64,000 nt of DNA from Hyphomicrobiales bacterium. Lineage in GTDB: Bacteria; Pseudomonadota; Alphaproteobacteria; Rhizobiales; Rhizobiaceae. Shown one piece after another: positions 55,130 through 63,219 of the stretch (positions are counted from its first letter, which is position 1; the number at the start of each line of letters is the position of its first letter). The position numbers and the translations under genes are program-made. The notes under the pieces are model-generated. The model ran no database searches. It was given only the letters and a program-made list of their open reading frames with translations, and was not told the DNA's origin. The DNA lies in assembly GCA_900469955.1 (NCBI GenBank), contig UBYX01000007.1, positions 109,709 through 173,708 on the forward strand. Direction: 5' to 3'.

Positions 55130-56017
55130 TCACTGATGGGTCGTCTCCATATGCCTCTGGAGACGACGGCCATAGGCCTGACTGATGCGGTCGAACACGA
55201 TCGCAATGCCGACGATTGCCATCCCGTTGAATATGCCGAGCGTGAAATATTGGTTGGCGATGGCCTTCAGGACCGGCTGACCGAGGCCCTGAACACCGAT
55301 CATCGAGGCAATCACAACCATGGCAAGGGCCATCATGATGGTCTGGTTAATCCCCGCCATGATCGTCGGCAGGGCGAGAGGCATCTGCACGTCGCGCAGC
55401 TTTTGCCAGCTCGAGGAGCCGAAGGCGCTGGCCGCCTCCAGTACTTCCTTGTCCACCAGCCTGATTCCGAGATTCGTCAGCCGTATCATCGGCGGGATCG
55501 CGTAGATCACCACGGCGATCAGTCCGGGCACCTTGCCGATGCCGAGCAGCATGACGACCGGAATGAGATAGACGAAGCTCGGCATCGTCTGCATGACGTC
55601 AAGGACGGGATTAATGGTATTTTGCAGTCGCTCCGAACGCGACATGGCAATCCCCATGGGCAGTCCGATCACGATCGACAGGACGGTGCAGACGAAGATC
55701 ATCGACATGGTCTTCATCGTGTCTTCCCACATGTCGAAGTAACCGATGGCAAGCAGGGTGGCCACACAGCCTGCCACGATCTTCCAATTGCGGCTGGCAA
55801 ACCAAGCAATGGCGGCGACCGCCAGGATGATGATCGGCCAGGGCGTTTTGACCATGATCCGTTCCGCATAGATCAGGAAGAATTGCAGCGGATCGAAGAA
55901 CGATTCGATTGCATCGCCATAGGTGCGTGTGAAGGCGCGGAATCCTTCATCGATGCTCTTTTTCAGGTTCCGCAGCGTCTCGTCGTCCATATGCGGAAAA
56001 TTTGTAAGCCAGTCCAT
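55130..56017 (-). CDS. choW: Glycine betaine/choline ABC transporter permease
   Basis: A 295-residue permease of the ProW/OpuAB family with a polar N-terminus and about six membrane helices from residue 60. The inner-membrane loop EAASAFGSSSWQKLRDVQMPLALPTIMAGI is the EAA motif that contacts the ATPase. It lies 58 bases after the binding-protein gene. The ATPase gene normally third in this operon is absent downstream, where recombinase remnants begin. Confidence 0.9.
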   Translation of the reverse strand: MDWLTNFPHMDDETLRNLKKSIDEGFRAFTRTYGDAIESFFDPLQFFLIYAERIMVKTPWPIIILAVAAIAWFASRNWKIVAGCVATLLAIGYFDMWEDTMKTMSMIFVCTVLSIVIGLPMGIAMSRSERLQNTINPVLDVMQTMPSFVYLIPVVMLLGIGKVPGLIAVVIYAIPPMIRLTNLGIRLVDKEVLEAASAFGSSSWQKLRDVQMPLALPTIMAGINQTIMMALAMVVIASMIGVQGLGQPVLKAIANQYFTLGIFNGMAIVGIAIVFDRISQAYGRRLQRHMETTHQ

Positions 56018-56075
56018 CGCCTGCTCCCTCCTTGAAAGGGCCGTCGCCAGCCGTTGCCGGCGACGGCACGTCTGG

Positions 56076-57077
56076 TTAGAGCGCAGACTTGATCTTTTCA
56101 GCCGCCTCCGGCGTTACCCACTTGGTCCAAAGATCTTCATGTTCCTTCAGGAACTGCTTGGCGCCATCGTCGCCGCTCGACTGGTTGTCGGTCATCCAGG
56201 CCATCAGGGTGTTGACCGTATCGTTGGTCCAGGCACGCTTGTTGAGATAGGCCATGACGTCCGCGCCGGCACGGTCTGCAAAAGCTTTGGTGACAAGTGT
56301 CTGCACCTTGTCCTTCGGCCAGTCGTTCGGCTTGGGATCGGGGCAGTCGGCAACCGTATTGCACCGCTTCCATTCTGCCATGTCGGCGGGTACGCCGTGG
56401 CCGAGCTTGACCATCTGGTACTTTCCGAGAAGCGCAGTCGGAGCCCAATAGTAGCCGACCCACCCTTCTTTGCGTTCATAAGCCTTGGCGATCGAGCCAT
56501 CGAGGCCAGCGGCCGAGCCGGTATCAACAAGCGTAAAGCCCGCCTTTTCGGCACCGTAAGCCTTGTAGAACTGGGTCGTGGCCACGGTTCCACCCCAGCC
56601 TTGAGGGCCGTTGTGGACTGCGCCCTTCTTCTTGTCTTCGGGGTCCGGGAACAGTTCCGGATGCTTGAGGGCGTCCTGGATGGTCTTGATATCGGGATGG
56701 GCGTCAGCCACGTATTTCGGGATCCACCAACCCTGTACGGCGCCATCGGAAAGCGCCACGGCGGCGCCCACCAGCTTACCTTCGGCAATACCGCGGCTGA
56801 CGACTTCCGGCAGCAGGTCCACCCAGCCTTCGGGTGCGATGTCCGGCTCACCCTTTTCGACCATCGAGGTGATGGTGGGAACCGTGTCCCCGACGATGAT
56901 TTCCGCGTCGCAGCCGTAGCCTTCGTTCAGGATGAACTTGTCGAGGCTCGCCAGCACCTCGGCGCTCTGCCAGTTCATGCTCGCTATCGTGACGTCACCG
57001 CATTCCGCTGCTTCGGCGCCTGCAAAGGCTCCGAACATGCCCAAGGCAAGGCAGGTCGAGGCGAGTAGCTTGTTCAT
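56076..57077 (-). CDS. choX: Glycine betaine/choline ABC transporter substrate-binding protein
   Basis: A 333-residue periplasmic protein with a signal peptide (MNKLLASTCLALGMFGAFAG, cleaved after AEA). The mature part has the OpuAC fold: SMNWQSAEVLASLDKFIL, IAPEGW and WVGYYWAPTALLGKY supply aromatic residues that cage quaternary ammonium ligands. It is the first gene of the operon. The exact ligand (choline, glycine betaine or proline betaine) cannot be told. Confidence 0.88.
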   Translation of the reverse strand: MNKLLASTCLALGMFGAFAGAEAAECGDVTIASMNWQSAEVLASLDKFILNEGYGCDAEIIVGDTVPTITSMVEKGEPDIAPEGWVDLLPEVVSRGIAEGKLVGAAVALSDGAVQGWWIPKYVADAHPDIKTIQDALKHPELFPDPEDKKKGAVHNGPQGWGGTVATTQFYKAYGAEKAGFTLVDTGSAAGLDGSIAKAYERKEGWVGYYWAPTALLGKYQMVKLGHGVPADMAEWKRCNTVADCPDPKPNDWPKDKVQTLVTKAFADRAGADVMAYLNKRAWTNDTVNTLMAWMTDNQSSGDDGAKQFLKEHEDLWTKWVTPEAAEKIKSAL

Positions 57078-57321
57078 TTCGCAGTTCCCTCTTCTGTATG
57101 GTTTTTAAGAGGAGGCAGATCCACCCTCCCATGACAGTCTTGCAAGGTCCAGAAATGACGCTGTTTCAATCACGCCTATCGTGATCCTTTTTCCGCCAAG
57201 CTGCCGAAAAGGAAAGCGCAAAATCCACCGGGCAATAAGGCGCAGCTACCTCGAAGCTCACGGAAATGCTGAGCCGTCCAGTCGTGGTGCGGCGATCCGC
57301 ATTCAGATATCGGAATGTGAA

Positions 57322-57350
57322 ACGCCCGCAACGCATGGCGCTGCGGGCGT
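57322..57350 (-). terminator. Hairpin terminator after UDP-glucose dehydrogenase gene
   Basis: ACGCCCGCA (57322-57330) pairs perfectly with TGCGGGCGT (57342-57350) over an 11-base loop, 27 bases after the ugd stop. On the minus strand TTTCACATT follows, a weak T-tract. Confidence 0.65.
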
Positions 57351-57376
57351 CCGTTCTAGACTGCCATTGAGGAGTG

Positions 57377-58687
57377 TCAGAGCGGCTTGCCGATGCCGGA
57401 ATAGGTGAAGCCATACCCTTCCACCTCCGGCTTGCGGTAGACGTTGCGCAGATCGACCAGAACGGGGTGCTTCATCACCGATTTGAGGCGATCGAGATCC
57501 AATGCCCGAAACTCGTTCCATTCCGTGACGAGCACGGCGACATCGGCGCCTTCCGCTGCCTGATAGGGACCGCTGGCGAATTCGATATCCATCATCTGCT
57601 TTGCGTTTTCCATTCCCTCTGGATCGTAGCCGGATACGATTGCACCCGCATCCTTCAGGGTCTGGACAATGGCGATTGCTGGGCTGTCGCGCATGTCGTC
57701 GGTATTCGGCTTAAAGGTGAGGCCGAAGACGGCGACTTTCTTGCCCCGCACTTCCCCTCCGGCAGCGGCGATCACCTTGCGCCCCATGGCGCGCTTGCGG
57801 TTGTCGTTGACTGCGATGGTCGCTTCGATCAGGCGGACAGGGCTGTCGTTGTCCTGTGCGGTCTTTGCAAGGGCCAGCGTGTCCTTCGGGAAGCAGGAAC
57901 CGCCGTAGCCAGGGCCGGCATGGAGGAATTTCGAGCCGATGCGGCCGTCAAGGCCGATGCCGCGCGAGACATCCTGGACATCGGCGCCGACGCGCTCGCA
58001 AAGATCGGCCATCTCGTTGATGAAGGTGATCTTCATCGCCAGGAAGCCGTTGGCCGCATATTTGATGAGCTCGGACGTGCGGCGGCTCGTGAACAACAGC
58101 GGCGACTGGTTGAGGTAGAGCGGCCTGTAGACTTCCGTCATCACGCCGCGGGCGCGCTCGTCGGAAAGCCCGACGACGATTCGGTCCGGCCGCTTGAAGT
58201 CTTCGATCGCGGCTCCTTCGCGGAGAAATTCCGGGTTGGAGACGACGGCAAAATCGGCTTGCGGATTGGTTTCGCGGATGATCCGCTCGACCTCGTCACC
58301 GGTGCCGACAGGGACGGTGGATTTGGTGACGACAACCGTGAAGCCATCGATCGCTTCGGCGATCTCTGCGGCGGCAGCATAGACATAACCAAGGTCGGCA
58401 TGGCCATCTCCACGACGCGAGGGCGTGCCAACCGCGATGAAGACGACGTCGGCTTGGGCAACGGCGCTCTTCAGATCGGTTGTGAAGGAAAGGCGTCCTG
58501 ATTTGACGTTCGACTCGACCAGCGCATCGAGGCCAGGTTCGAAGATCGGGATCACGCCCTTTTTCAGCGCGTCGATTTTTTCGACGGCTTTATCGACGCA
58601 GGTGACGTGATGTCCGAAATCCGCAAAGCAAGCGCCGGAAACGAGACCGACATAACCCGATCCAACCATTACAATATTCATCTGCAA
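57377..58687 (-). CDS. ugd: UDP-glucose 6-dehydrogenase
   Basis: A 436-residue enzyme oxidising UDP-glucose to UDP-glucuronate for surface polysaccharides (RkpK in Sinorhizobium). The N-terminal Rossmann motif is MNIVMVGSGYVGLVSGACFA, and the catalytic Cys lies in GPGYGGSCFPKDTLAL. The C-terminal UDP-binding domain contains KVAVFGLTFKPNTDDMRDSP. It is a single-gene unit with its own terminator. Confidence 0.96.
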   Translation of the reverse strand: MQMNIVMVGSGYVGLVSGACFADFGHHVTCVDKAVEKIDALKKGVIPIFEPGLDALVESNVKSGRLSFTTDLKSAVAQADVVFIAVGTPSRRGDGHADLGYVYAAAAEIAEAIDGFTVVVTKSTVPVGTGDEVERIIRETNPQADFAVVSNPEFLREGAAIEDFKRPDRIVVGLSDERARGVMTEVYRPLYLNQSPLLFTSRRTSELIKYAANGFLAMKITFINEMADLCERVGADVQDVSRGIGLDGRIGSKFLHAGPGYGGSCFPKDTLALAKTAQDNDSPVRLIEATIAVNDNRKRAMGRKVIAAAGGEVRGKKVAVFGLTFKPNTDDMRDSPAIAIVQTLKDAGAIVSGYDPEGMENAKQMMDIEFASGPYQAAEGADVAVLVTEWNEFRALDLDRLKSVMKHPVLVDLRNVYRKPEVEGYGFTYSGIGKPL

Positions 58688-58915
58688 TCCTCATCGCGGT
58701 CGAGCAGGATCTTCTGCCCTCGATAATTACTTTTCCTAGCGCATCTAAGTTTTATTGCAATGCATCAAGTGGTTTAGGATTAATCCGCATCGGCGGAGCG
58801 ACTTCTACCAGATCTGCATTTCGAGCGTCGGTTAGGAGTACTTCGTGGCTCCCGAACATCGGGGATACCCAGGACCTGGATATGAAAGGCGGGGGAAATC
58901 GTCGCGGATCGAGGG
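58688..58915. other. Short intergenic region upstream of ugd
   Basis: About 230 bases containing the ugd promoter region and the end of cysQ. No gene seen. Confidence 0.4.
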
Positions 58916-59710
58916 CTAGATTTTCGACATGCGCTTTCCCCAGGCGATGAAATCGGGATTGGCGAAGTCCATCACGCCATCCCGGCTGGTCTTGCCGTAG
59001 CGAAGCGGCTCGCCGTCAAGACCGAGCGTGACGCCACCGGCTGCCCGCAAAACCGCGTCTCCCGCCGCCGTGTCCCATTCCATCGTCCGCCCGAAACGGG
59101 GATAGAGATCGGCAGCCCCTTCGGCCAGCAGGCAAAATTTCAAAGACGAGCCGATGCAACGGATGTCACAGGCACCTGATTGCTTCAGAAAGGCCTCGGT
59201 CTCGGCAGAGCCGTGCGAGCGGCTTGCGACCGCGATGGGCGGAGTGGAGACCGGTCGTGCCGAAATCCTCTCGCGGCTTGCCACGGCATGGTCACTATCG
59301 ATGATCAGTTTTTCAGCGATCCCGTTTTCGCCGAGATAAGCGACCTTGAGAGCGGGGGCGTAGACCGCGCCCAGCACAGGCGCTCCGTCTTCCACCAAGG
59401 CGATATTGACGGTGAAGTCCACCTGTCTGCCGATGAATTCCTTGGTGCCGTCCAGCGGATCGACGAGAATGAACGGACGGCCGTCGATCTGCGGCACTCG
59501 TCCAGCCGCGACCGACTCTTCCGCAATGACCGGAATTCCCGGACATGCCCTTGCAAGTTCGGAAAGGATGATCGCTTCGGCCCGCTCATCCGCTTCCGTG
59601 ACCGGCGAGCGGTCGTCCTTGTATCGGGTGATAGGTCCGGCCTCGTAAACGTCGAGAATCACTTTCCCGGCGAGCAAGGCGGCGTGTTCGAAAGCAGCCA
59701 GCATGGACAT
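58916..59710 (-). CDS. cysQ: 3'(2'),5'-bisphosphate nucleotidase
   Basis: A 264-residue inositol-monophosphatase-fold phosphatase that removes the 3'-phosphate of PAP formed in sulfate assimilation. Metal-binding motifs are SPVTEADERAE, VDPLDGTKEFI and EWDTAAGDAVLRAAGG. The start is the first of two Mets (MSMLAAFEH), 19 bases after the rlmB stop; a much longer in-frame extension overlaps rlmB and is rejected. Confidence 0.93.
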   Translation of the reverse strand: MSMLAAFEHAALLAGKVILDVYEAGPITRYKDDRSPVTEADERAEAIILSELARACPGIPVIAEESVAAGRVPQIDGRPFILVDPLDGTKEFIGRQVDFTVNIALVEDGAPVLGAVYAPALKVAYLGENGIAEKLIIDSDHAVASRERISARPVSTPPIAVASRSHGSAETEAFLKQSGACDIRCIGSSLKFCLLAEGAADLYPRFGRTMEWDTAAGDAVLRAAGGVTLGLDGEPLRYGKTSRDGVMDFANPDFIAWGKRMSKI

Positions 59711-59729
59711 CAGCGCGACCCCAAACGGC

Positions 59730-60608
59730 TCACTTTGCCTTGGCCAAATGCTGGCGAGTGGCATAGAGCGCCACAGCCGCGGCATTCGACACGTTGAGCG
59801 ACTTGATCGCGCCCGGCATGTCGAGCCTCGCCAGTGCCGCGACCGTCTCGCGGGTTTTCTGCCGCAATCCCTTGCCCTCGGAGCCCAGCACGAGTGCGAC
59901 CTTGTCGGCAACAAACGTTCCTTCGAGCGGGGCAGGGCCTTCCGAATCAAGCCCGATGGTCTGGAAACCCAGCCGGTGCAACTCCTCGAGCGCGTCGGCG
60001 AGGTTGGTGATCTGTATATAAGGTATGAGTTCCAGCGCGCCGGAGGCCGATTTGGCCAGCACGCCGGATTCGGTCGGGCTATGTCTCTGGGTGGTGACGA
60101 TGGCGCCAGCGCCGAAGGCCACGGCCGAACGCATGATCGCTCCCACGTTGTGCGGGTCGGTCACCTGGTCGAGCACCAGAAGCAGGGGGCTGTCCTTCAA
60201 CGCCTCCAGCCGGCGCAAGGGCAGGGGCCGGGTTTCCAACATTACCCCCTGGTGGATTGCTTCAGGACCCAACACCTTGTCGATATCCTGAGGGGAGACG
60301 AATTCGACCGGGAAGGGCAGTGCGTCGGGCTCTCCGATATCCAGGCGCGCAAAGGCATTTTGTGTAACAGAGAGTTTGATCAGCTTGCGTTCGGGATTCT
60401 CAAGGGCTGCTCGCACCGTATGCAAGCCGTAAAGAAAGACCTGTTCGGGCTGTAGTTGCGGGGGCTTCCAATCCTTGTTGGATTTCTGCCGCTTCTGCTG
60501 CGGCGTCGGAATTTCCCCGCGCTCCCGCTTGGCATCGCGTACCGCGCGCCTCAGCGTGGCATAGTGACCATCGCGGCCGGATTTGTCTTGTTTGCTGTCC
60601 TTGCTCAT
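59730..60608 (-). CDS. rlmB: 23S rRNA (guanosine-2'-O-)-methyltransferase RlmB (TrmH/SpoU family)
   Basis: A 292-residue SPOUT methyltransferase. A Lys/Arg/Gln-rich N-terminal extension (about 55 residues) precedes the substrate-binding domain (LYGLHTVRAALENPERK). The knotted catalytic domain shows DPHNVGAIMRSAVAFGA, VLGSEGKGLR and SLNVSNAAAVALYATR. It modifies G2251 in the E. coli homologue. It is divergent from the tRNA-Tyr/tRNA-Gly unit. Confidence 0.94.
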   Translation of the reverse strand: MSKDSKQDKSGRDGHYATLRRAVRDAKRERGEIPTPQQKRQKSNKDWKPPQLQPEQVFLYGLHTVRAALENPERKLIKLSVTQNAFARLDIGEPDALPFPVEFVSPQDIDKVLGPEAIHQGVMLETRPLPLRRLEALKDSPLLLVLDQVTDPHNVGAIMRSAVAFGAGAIVTTQRHSPTESGVLAKSASGALELIPYIQITNLADALEELHRLGFQTIGLDSEGPAPLEGTFVADKVALVLGSEGKGLRQKTRETVAALARLDMPGAIKSLNVSNAAAVALYATRQHLAKAK

Positions 60609-60709
60609 GGCGCCTTATAACGATGCCGGCTCATTCGGCAAAGCCCCACGATCGATGTGCAGTCCGGTGAGCAGTGATTATTTTTCCTCATTTTTCCAAA
60701 AACATCGTG

Positions 60710-60738
60710 TTGACAGACGGGAACGGTGCGGTCATATA
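60710..60738 (+). promoter_or_regulatory. Sigma-70-type promoter of the tRNA-Tyr/Gly unit
   Basis: TTGACA (60710-60715), a 17-base spacer, then CATATA (60733-60738). The -35 box is a perfect consensus match. It lies 73 bases upstream of tRNA-Tyr and probably drives both tRNAs, and tuf in genomes where nothing intervenes. Confidence 0.75.
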
Positions 60739-60811
60739 CGCGGCGCAGATCGGGGGGCACGGAAGTGCTCCTGGGCCTGACGAGCTTGGTCGCTGATCCA
60801 GACGGAATACT

Positions 60812-60896
60812 GGAGGGATGCCCGAGTGGTTAAAGGGGACGGACTGTAAATCCGTTGGCTCAGCCTACGTTGGTTCAAATCCAACTCCCTCCACCA
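60812..60896 (+). tRNA. tRNA-Tyr (GTA)
   Basis: Acceptor GGAGGGA pairs with TCCCTCC, anticodon arm GGACT-GTA-AATCC with anticodon GTA, a long variable arm (class II, as expected for bacterial tRNA-Tyr), T-arm TTGGTTCAAATCCAA, encoded CCA at 60894-60896. Confidence 0.95.
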
Positions 60897-60921
60897 TTCT
60901 GTCACCGGATCGGACCACCCC

Positions 60922-60995
60922 GCGGGTATAGCTCAATGGTAGAGCAGCAGCCTTCCAAGCTGAATACGCGGGTTCGATTCCCGCTACCCGCTCCA
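60922..60995 (+). tRNA. tRNA-Gly (TCC)
   Basis: Acceptor GCGGGTA pairs with TACCCGC, D-arm AGCTCAATGGTAGAGC, anticodon TCC in CAGCCTTCCAAGCTG, T-arm GCGGGTTCGATTCCCGC, encoded CCA at 60993-60995. A degenerate copy of its 3' two thirds occurs at 63051-63098, marking it as the left attachment site of a small island. Confidence 0.95.
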
Positions 60996-61267
60996 AGTTT
61001 TTTAACCACTTAGCTATGCCGGGTGTCACTCGTGTCATGGCGTGTCAAGTGCGCTTTTTCTCGCGGGCCTTCTGCTCAGACCGCATGTCAGATAGAATCA
61101 ATCCGGCCTGAGCAGCCGTGGAGTGTTTCCCGGCCCCACCCGCACACATTCGCCGTTCTACGAAGAGATCGTCAAGAATGCCGGCAATGTGCCCAACGTC
61201 CCGGATAAGACGCTGGCGATATTGCTCGAGATGTCGGTCAACCAGCAGGCCGGAGGAGGGTGGTAGG
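60996..61267. other. Start of tRNA-Gly island, possible phage gene fragment
   Basis: Within about 270 bases the plus strand reads THSPFYEEIVKNAGNVPNVP ... LLEMSVNQQAGGGW and stops at 61264-61266. This is protein-like but has no start and no recognised family; it may be the tail of a phage or hypothetical gene cut off at the junction. Confidence 0.35.
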
Positions 61268-61738
61268 CTACCAGCCTCCGGGACGCATATTAGCTGCTCG
61301 ATATCCGCAGCGATTCCCAGCGGCATCGTATTGCCAATGATACTGGCAATTGCCCTGATATGGGTTGTAGTAACCACCGCCACCTCCGCAATTATGGTTG
61401 GCGCAGTAGGCAATAGCGGCTCCGCCGATAGCAACAGCCACCAGCGCAGCCCCGGCCTGGTCTTGCTTCTGGACCATACTGGGACATTCAAAGGGATTGA
61501 CGTCCCGGCGGACTAATTCGGCAGTCAGCTCTCGGGAAAAGTCTGGATCCTGCGTCTGCAGTAGCGTGCGGCAGATGTCGACCTTTGAAGTGCCTGGAGG
61601 ATTTTGCCGAAAAGAATGCTGCGAAACGGTAGCGCAGCCCGCCAAGACAAGCGAAAGTGATGCGGCTACGGTCAGCCGCGCGACGTGTGTCAATGTCAAT
61701 GAATGTGCCCCCAAGTCCCCACGGGCATTTTGACACAA
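61268..61738 (-). CDS. Putative lipoprotein with Gly/Tyr-rich C-terminus
   Basis: A 156-residue protein (or about 143 if a TTG at 61699 is used) with a signal peptide ending in the lipobox SLVLAGC. The mature part has a helical region (VDICRTLLQTQDPDFSRELT), a hydrophobic Ala/Gly stretch (AALVAVAIGGAAIAYC) and a Gly/Tyr/Cys-rich end (CGGGGGYYNPYQGNCQYHWQ). Function is unknown; it may be a surface lipoprotein. It lies inside the tRNA-Gly island. Confidence 0.65.
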   Translation of the reverse strand: MCQNARGDLGAHSLTLTHVARLTVAASLSLVLAGCATVSQHSFRQNPPGTSKVDICRTLLQTQDPDFSRELTAELVRRDVNPFECPSMVQKQDQAGAALVAVAIGGAAIAYCANHNCGGGGGYYNPYQGNCQYHWQYDAAGNRCGYRAANMRPGGW

Positions 61739-61795
61739 CTATACGAGGAGTCGAGCCCGGCTATGAAGAAATGCTAAATGGCGGAAGGCAAAGAA

Positions 61796-61818
61796 AACCC
61801 GAGGGGTTGCCTCGGGTT
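61796..61818 (-). terminator. Terminator of the toxin-antitoxin transcript
   Basis: AACCCGAGG (61796-61804) and CCTCGGGTT (61810-61818) form a perfect 9-bp stem with a 5-base loop. On the minus strand it is followed by TTCTTT. It lies 6 bases after the antitoxin stop. Confidence 0.8.
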
Positions 61819-61823
61819 GTTCT

Positions 61824-62123
61824 TTAAGCTGCGTGTGCCGCTTTCTCTACCGCATCAGGATTATCTTCGATGACCTTGAGTAAGAGGCGACCGGCCGGAT
61901 CGGGTTTACGGCGTCCTTGTTCCCAATTATTCATGGTTGAAGCCGGGATACCAAATCGTTTTTCGAACGCCTTAGTCGAGCGTGCGTAACGCTTGCGAAT
62001 TTCCTTGATTCGCGCGGCAGGCATAGGGTCGATATTGACGGATTCTAGGGCGAGCTCCCCTTTCTTCCAGGCAAGTGCTTCCTTTAGACCATCAATAAGG
62101 CCGTCAACGAGATCGTCAGCCAT
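61824..62123 (-). CDS. XRE-type antitoxin
   Basis: A 99-residue antitoxin of the HigA/NadS type. A helix-rich N-terminus is followed by a helix-turn-helix (ARIKEIRKRYARSTKAFEKR, FGIPASTMNNWEQGRRKPD). It overlaps the toxin gene by 8 bases and lies after it, the order usual for this family. It is predicted to bind the toxin and the palindrome upstream. Confidence 0.88.
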   Translation of the reverse strand: MADDLVDGLIDGLKEALAWKKGELALESVNIDPMPAARIKEIRKRYARSTKAFEKRFGIPASTMNNWEQGRRKPDPAGRLLLKVIEDNPDAVEKAAHAA

Positions 62124-62394
62124 CTTTCAACTCCTTTAATACAGCGAGGACCGCCTTTTTCTGTTCCGGGGTCAGGTCTTCCTGATCGTTCTTGGCATAG
62201 GCAGTGATCATGATTGAGAGATCATCGTTCAACATGAGATAATAGATAGCGCGACCACCGCCGCGCTTTCCTCGACCTGCCATGGCAAAGCGAACCTTTC
62301 TTAGGCCTTCGAGACCAGGGATCACCTTGCCAACTTCAGGATTGTTGACGATCTCTTGCTCAAGCTTCTGCCTCTGAACGTCATTCACCCCCAT
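62116..62394 (-). CDS. RelE/HigB-family toxin (start codon unclear)
   Basis: A 92-residue toxin as counted from ATG at 62392-62394, with the family core (PEVGKVIPGLEGLRKVRFAM, GRGKRGGGRAIYYLMLN, ITAYAKNDQEDLTPEQKKAV). Such toxins cleave mRNA on the ribosome. Homologues begin about 15 residues earlier with MK-IIRTSRYTKDL. That sequence is present here (IKIIRTSRYTKDLRR, from 62439), but its first codon is ATT and no ATG, GTG or TTG lies between it and the upstream TAA. Either ATT is used as start or the toxin is N-terminally shortened. Confidence 0.82.
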   Translation of the reverse strand: MGVNDVQRQKLEQEIVNNPEVGKVIPGLEGLRKVRFAMAGRGKRGGGRAIYYLMLNDDLSIMITAYAKNDQEDLTPEQKKAVLAVLKELKDG

Positions 62395-62444
62395 ACGCCG
62401 AAGGTCTTTGGTATAGCGGCTGGTGCGAATGATCTTAATATCGT

Positions 62445-62473
62445 TTTATTGCGCCATTGGCGTAATAAGTCAA
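62445..62473 (-). promoter_or_regulatory. Toxin-antitoxin promoter with palindromic operator
   Basis: On the minus strand -35 TTGACT (62468-62473) and -10 AATAAA (62445-62450) are 17 bases apart. An inverted repeat ATTGCGCCA-T-TGGCGTAAT (62448-62466, one mismatch) fills the spacer, the place expected for autorepression by the antitoxin. The -10 box is only 6 bases from the ATT codon at 62437-62439, so a transcript from here would be nearly leaderless. Confidence 0.6.
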
Positions 62474-63050
62474 TAGTGAGTTGAATTGTTCCGCCGGACT
62501 GCAGTTGGCGGGCCAGCCAGCGTGATCCCTGGTGAAGCATAATAACAAGGCGGTTTTTCGGAACCGCCTTTTTCATTGGGAAAGGAATGATCAATGCCAC
62601 AGACAGGTGACGTCTATATCCTCCACCGCATAAAATCAGCCAGCAATCGGCCAACATTTTCCCGCAACGGCACTTCAACGCCTTCTCTATTTCGAAGAGC
62701 AAGGAATAGCCAAGCCCGTGCGGAACTTTGTCTCGATCGATCTCCACTCGCACTCAAGGCAGTTCCACAAGAGGATGGTGTGGCGCGTTGTCGTGTCTAG
62801 GGTGGCCCTGTATCCTCCCATCGGGGGATGCTAAACAAATGTCTTGCCATTCACCGGCATACGAAATCTCTCTCGTGTTCGAGACCGGGCCGCATTCGGT
62901 GGATGCTGTGTCCGCCGCCTTGGGATGGATCAGAGATTCCGCAGATTGGGCAGAACCTCAAGAGAACCTTGCGTGTCCACCGCCAGTGTTCAGTTATGAA
63001 GGAGACAGAAACAAAGTGACACGACGGCATAGAAATGGTTGATGGTTCTG
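62474..63050. other. Right part of tRNA-Gly island without clear genes
   Basis: About 580 bases. A 68-codon plus-strand frame at 62594 and several others exist; short stretches look protein-like (for example LQRLLYFEEQGIAKPVRNF at about 62680) but frames are broken, as in decayed phage DNA. I cannot assign a gene. Confidence 0.35.
62547..62573 (+). terminator. Rho-independent terminator
   Basis: AAGGCGGTT (62547-62555) and AACCGCCTT (62562-62570) form a perfect 9-bp stem followed by TTT on the plus strand. No intact gene precedes it; it is probably left from a lost phage transcription unit. Confidence 0.7.
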
Positions 63051-63098
63051 GAAGCCTGCCAAGTTGAATACGCAAGTTCGATTCCCGCTACTGCTCCA
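63051..63098 (+). repeat. Degenerate copy of tRNA-Gly 3' part (attachment-site remnant)
   Basis: This stretch repeats the anticodon-to-3'-end part of the tRNA-Gly at 60922-60995. It shares TTGAATACGC, GTTCGATTCCCGCTAC and GCTCCA in order, with scattered mismatches (CCTGCC for CCTTCC, CAAG for CGGG) and one missing base. It cannot fold as a tRNA. The direct repeat bounds a 2.1-kb segment and is best read as the right att site of an island inserted at tRNA-Gly. Confidence 0.75.
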
Positions 63099-63219
63099 TT
63101 CCCCTGTTTCCATCGTTGCTTGGCTTTTTCGGCCTGTTGCTTGAGACTTCTTAAGCCATTCCGGATAGAGCTTATGCTTGGCTCCTGAAGCCGTCTCCTC
63201 CTTGAATGGAAACTCGTCC

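Noticed and set aside
57374..58501. A 375-codon plus-strand frame across the UDP-glucose dehydrogenase gene
   Set aside because: Shadow of ugd; no recognisable protein pattern.
63051..63098. A second tRNA-Gly gene
   Set aside because: Only the 3' two thirds are present, the acceptor and D-arm partners are missing, and the T-stem and acceptor carry mismatches.
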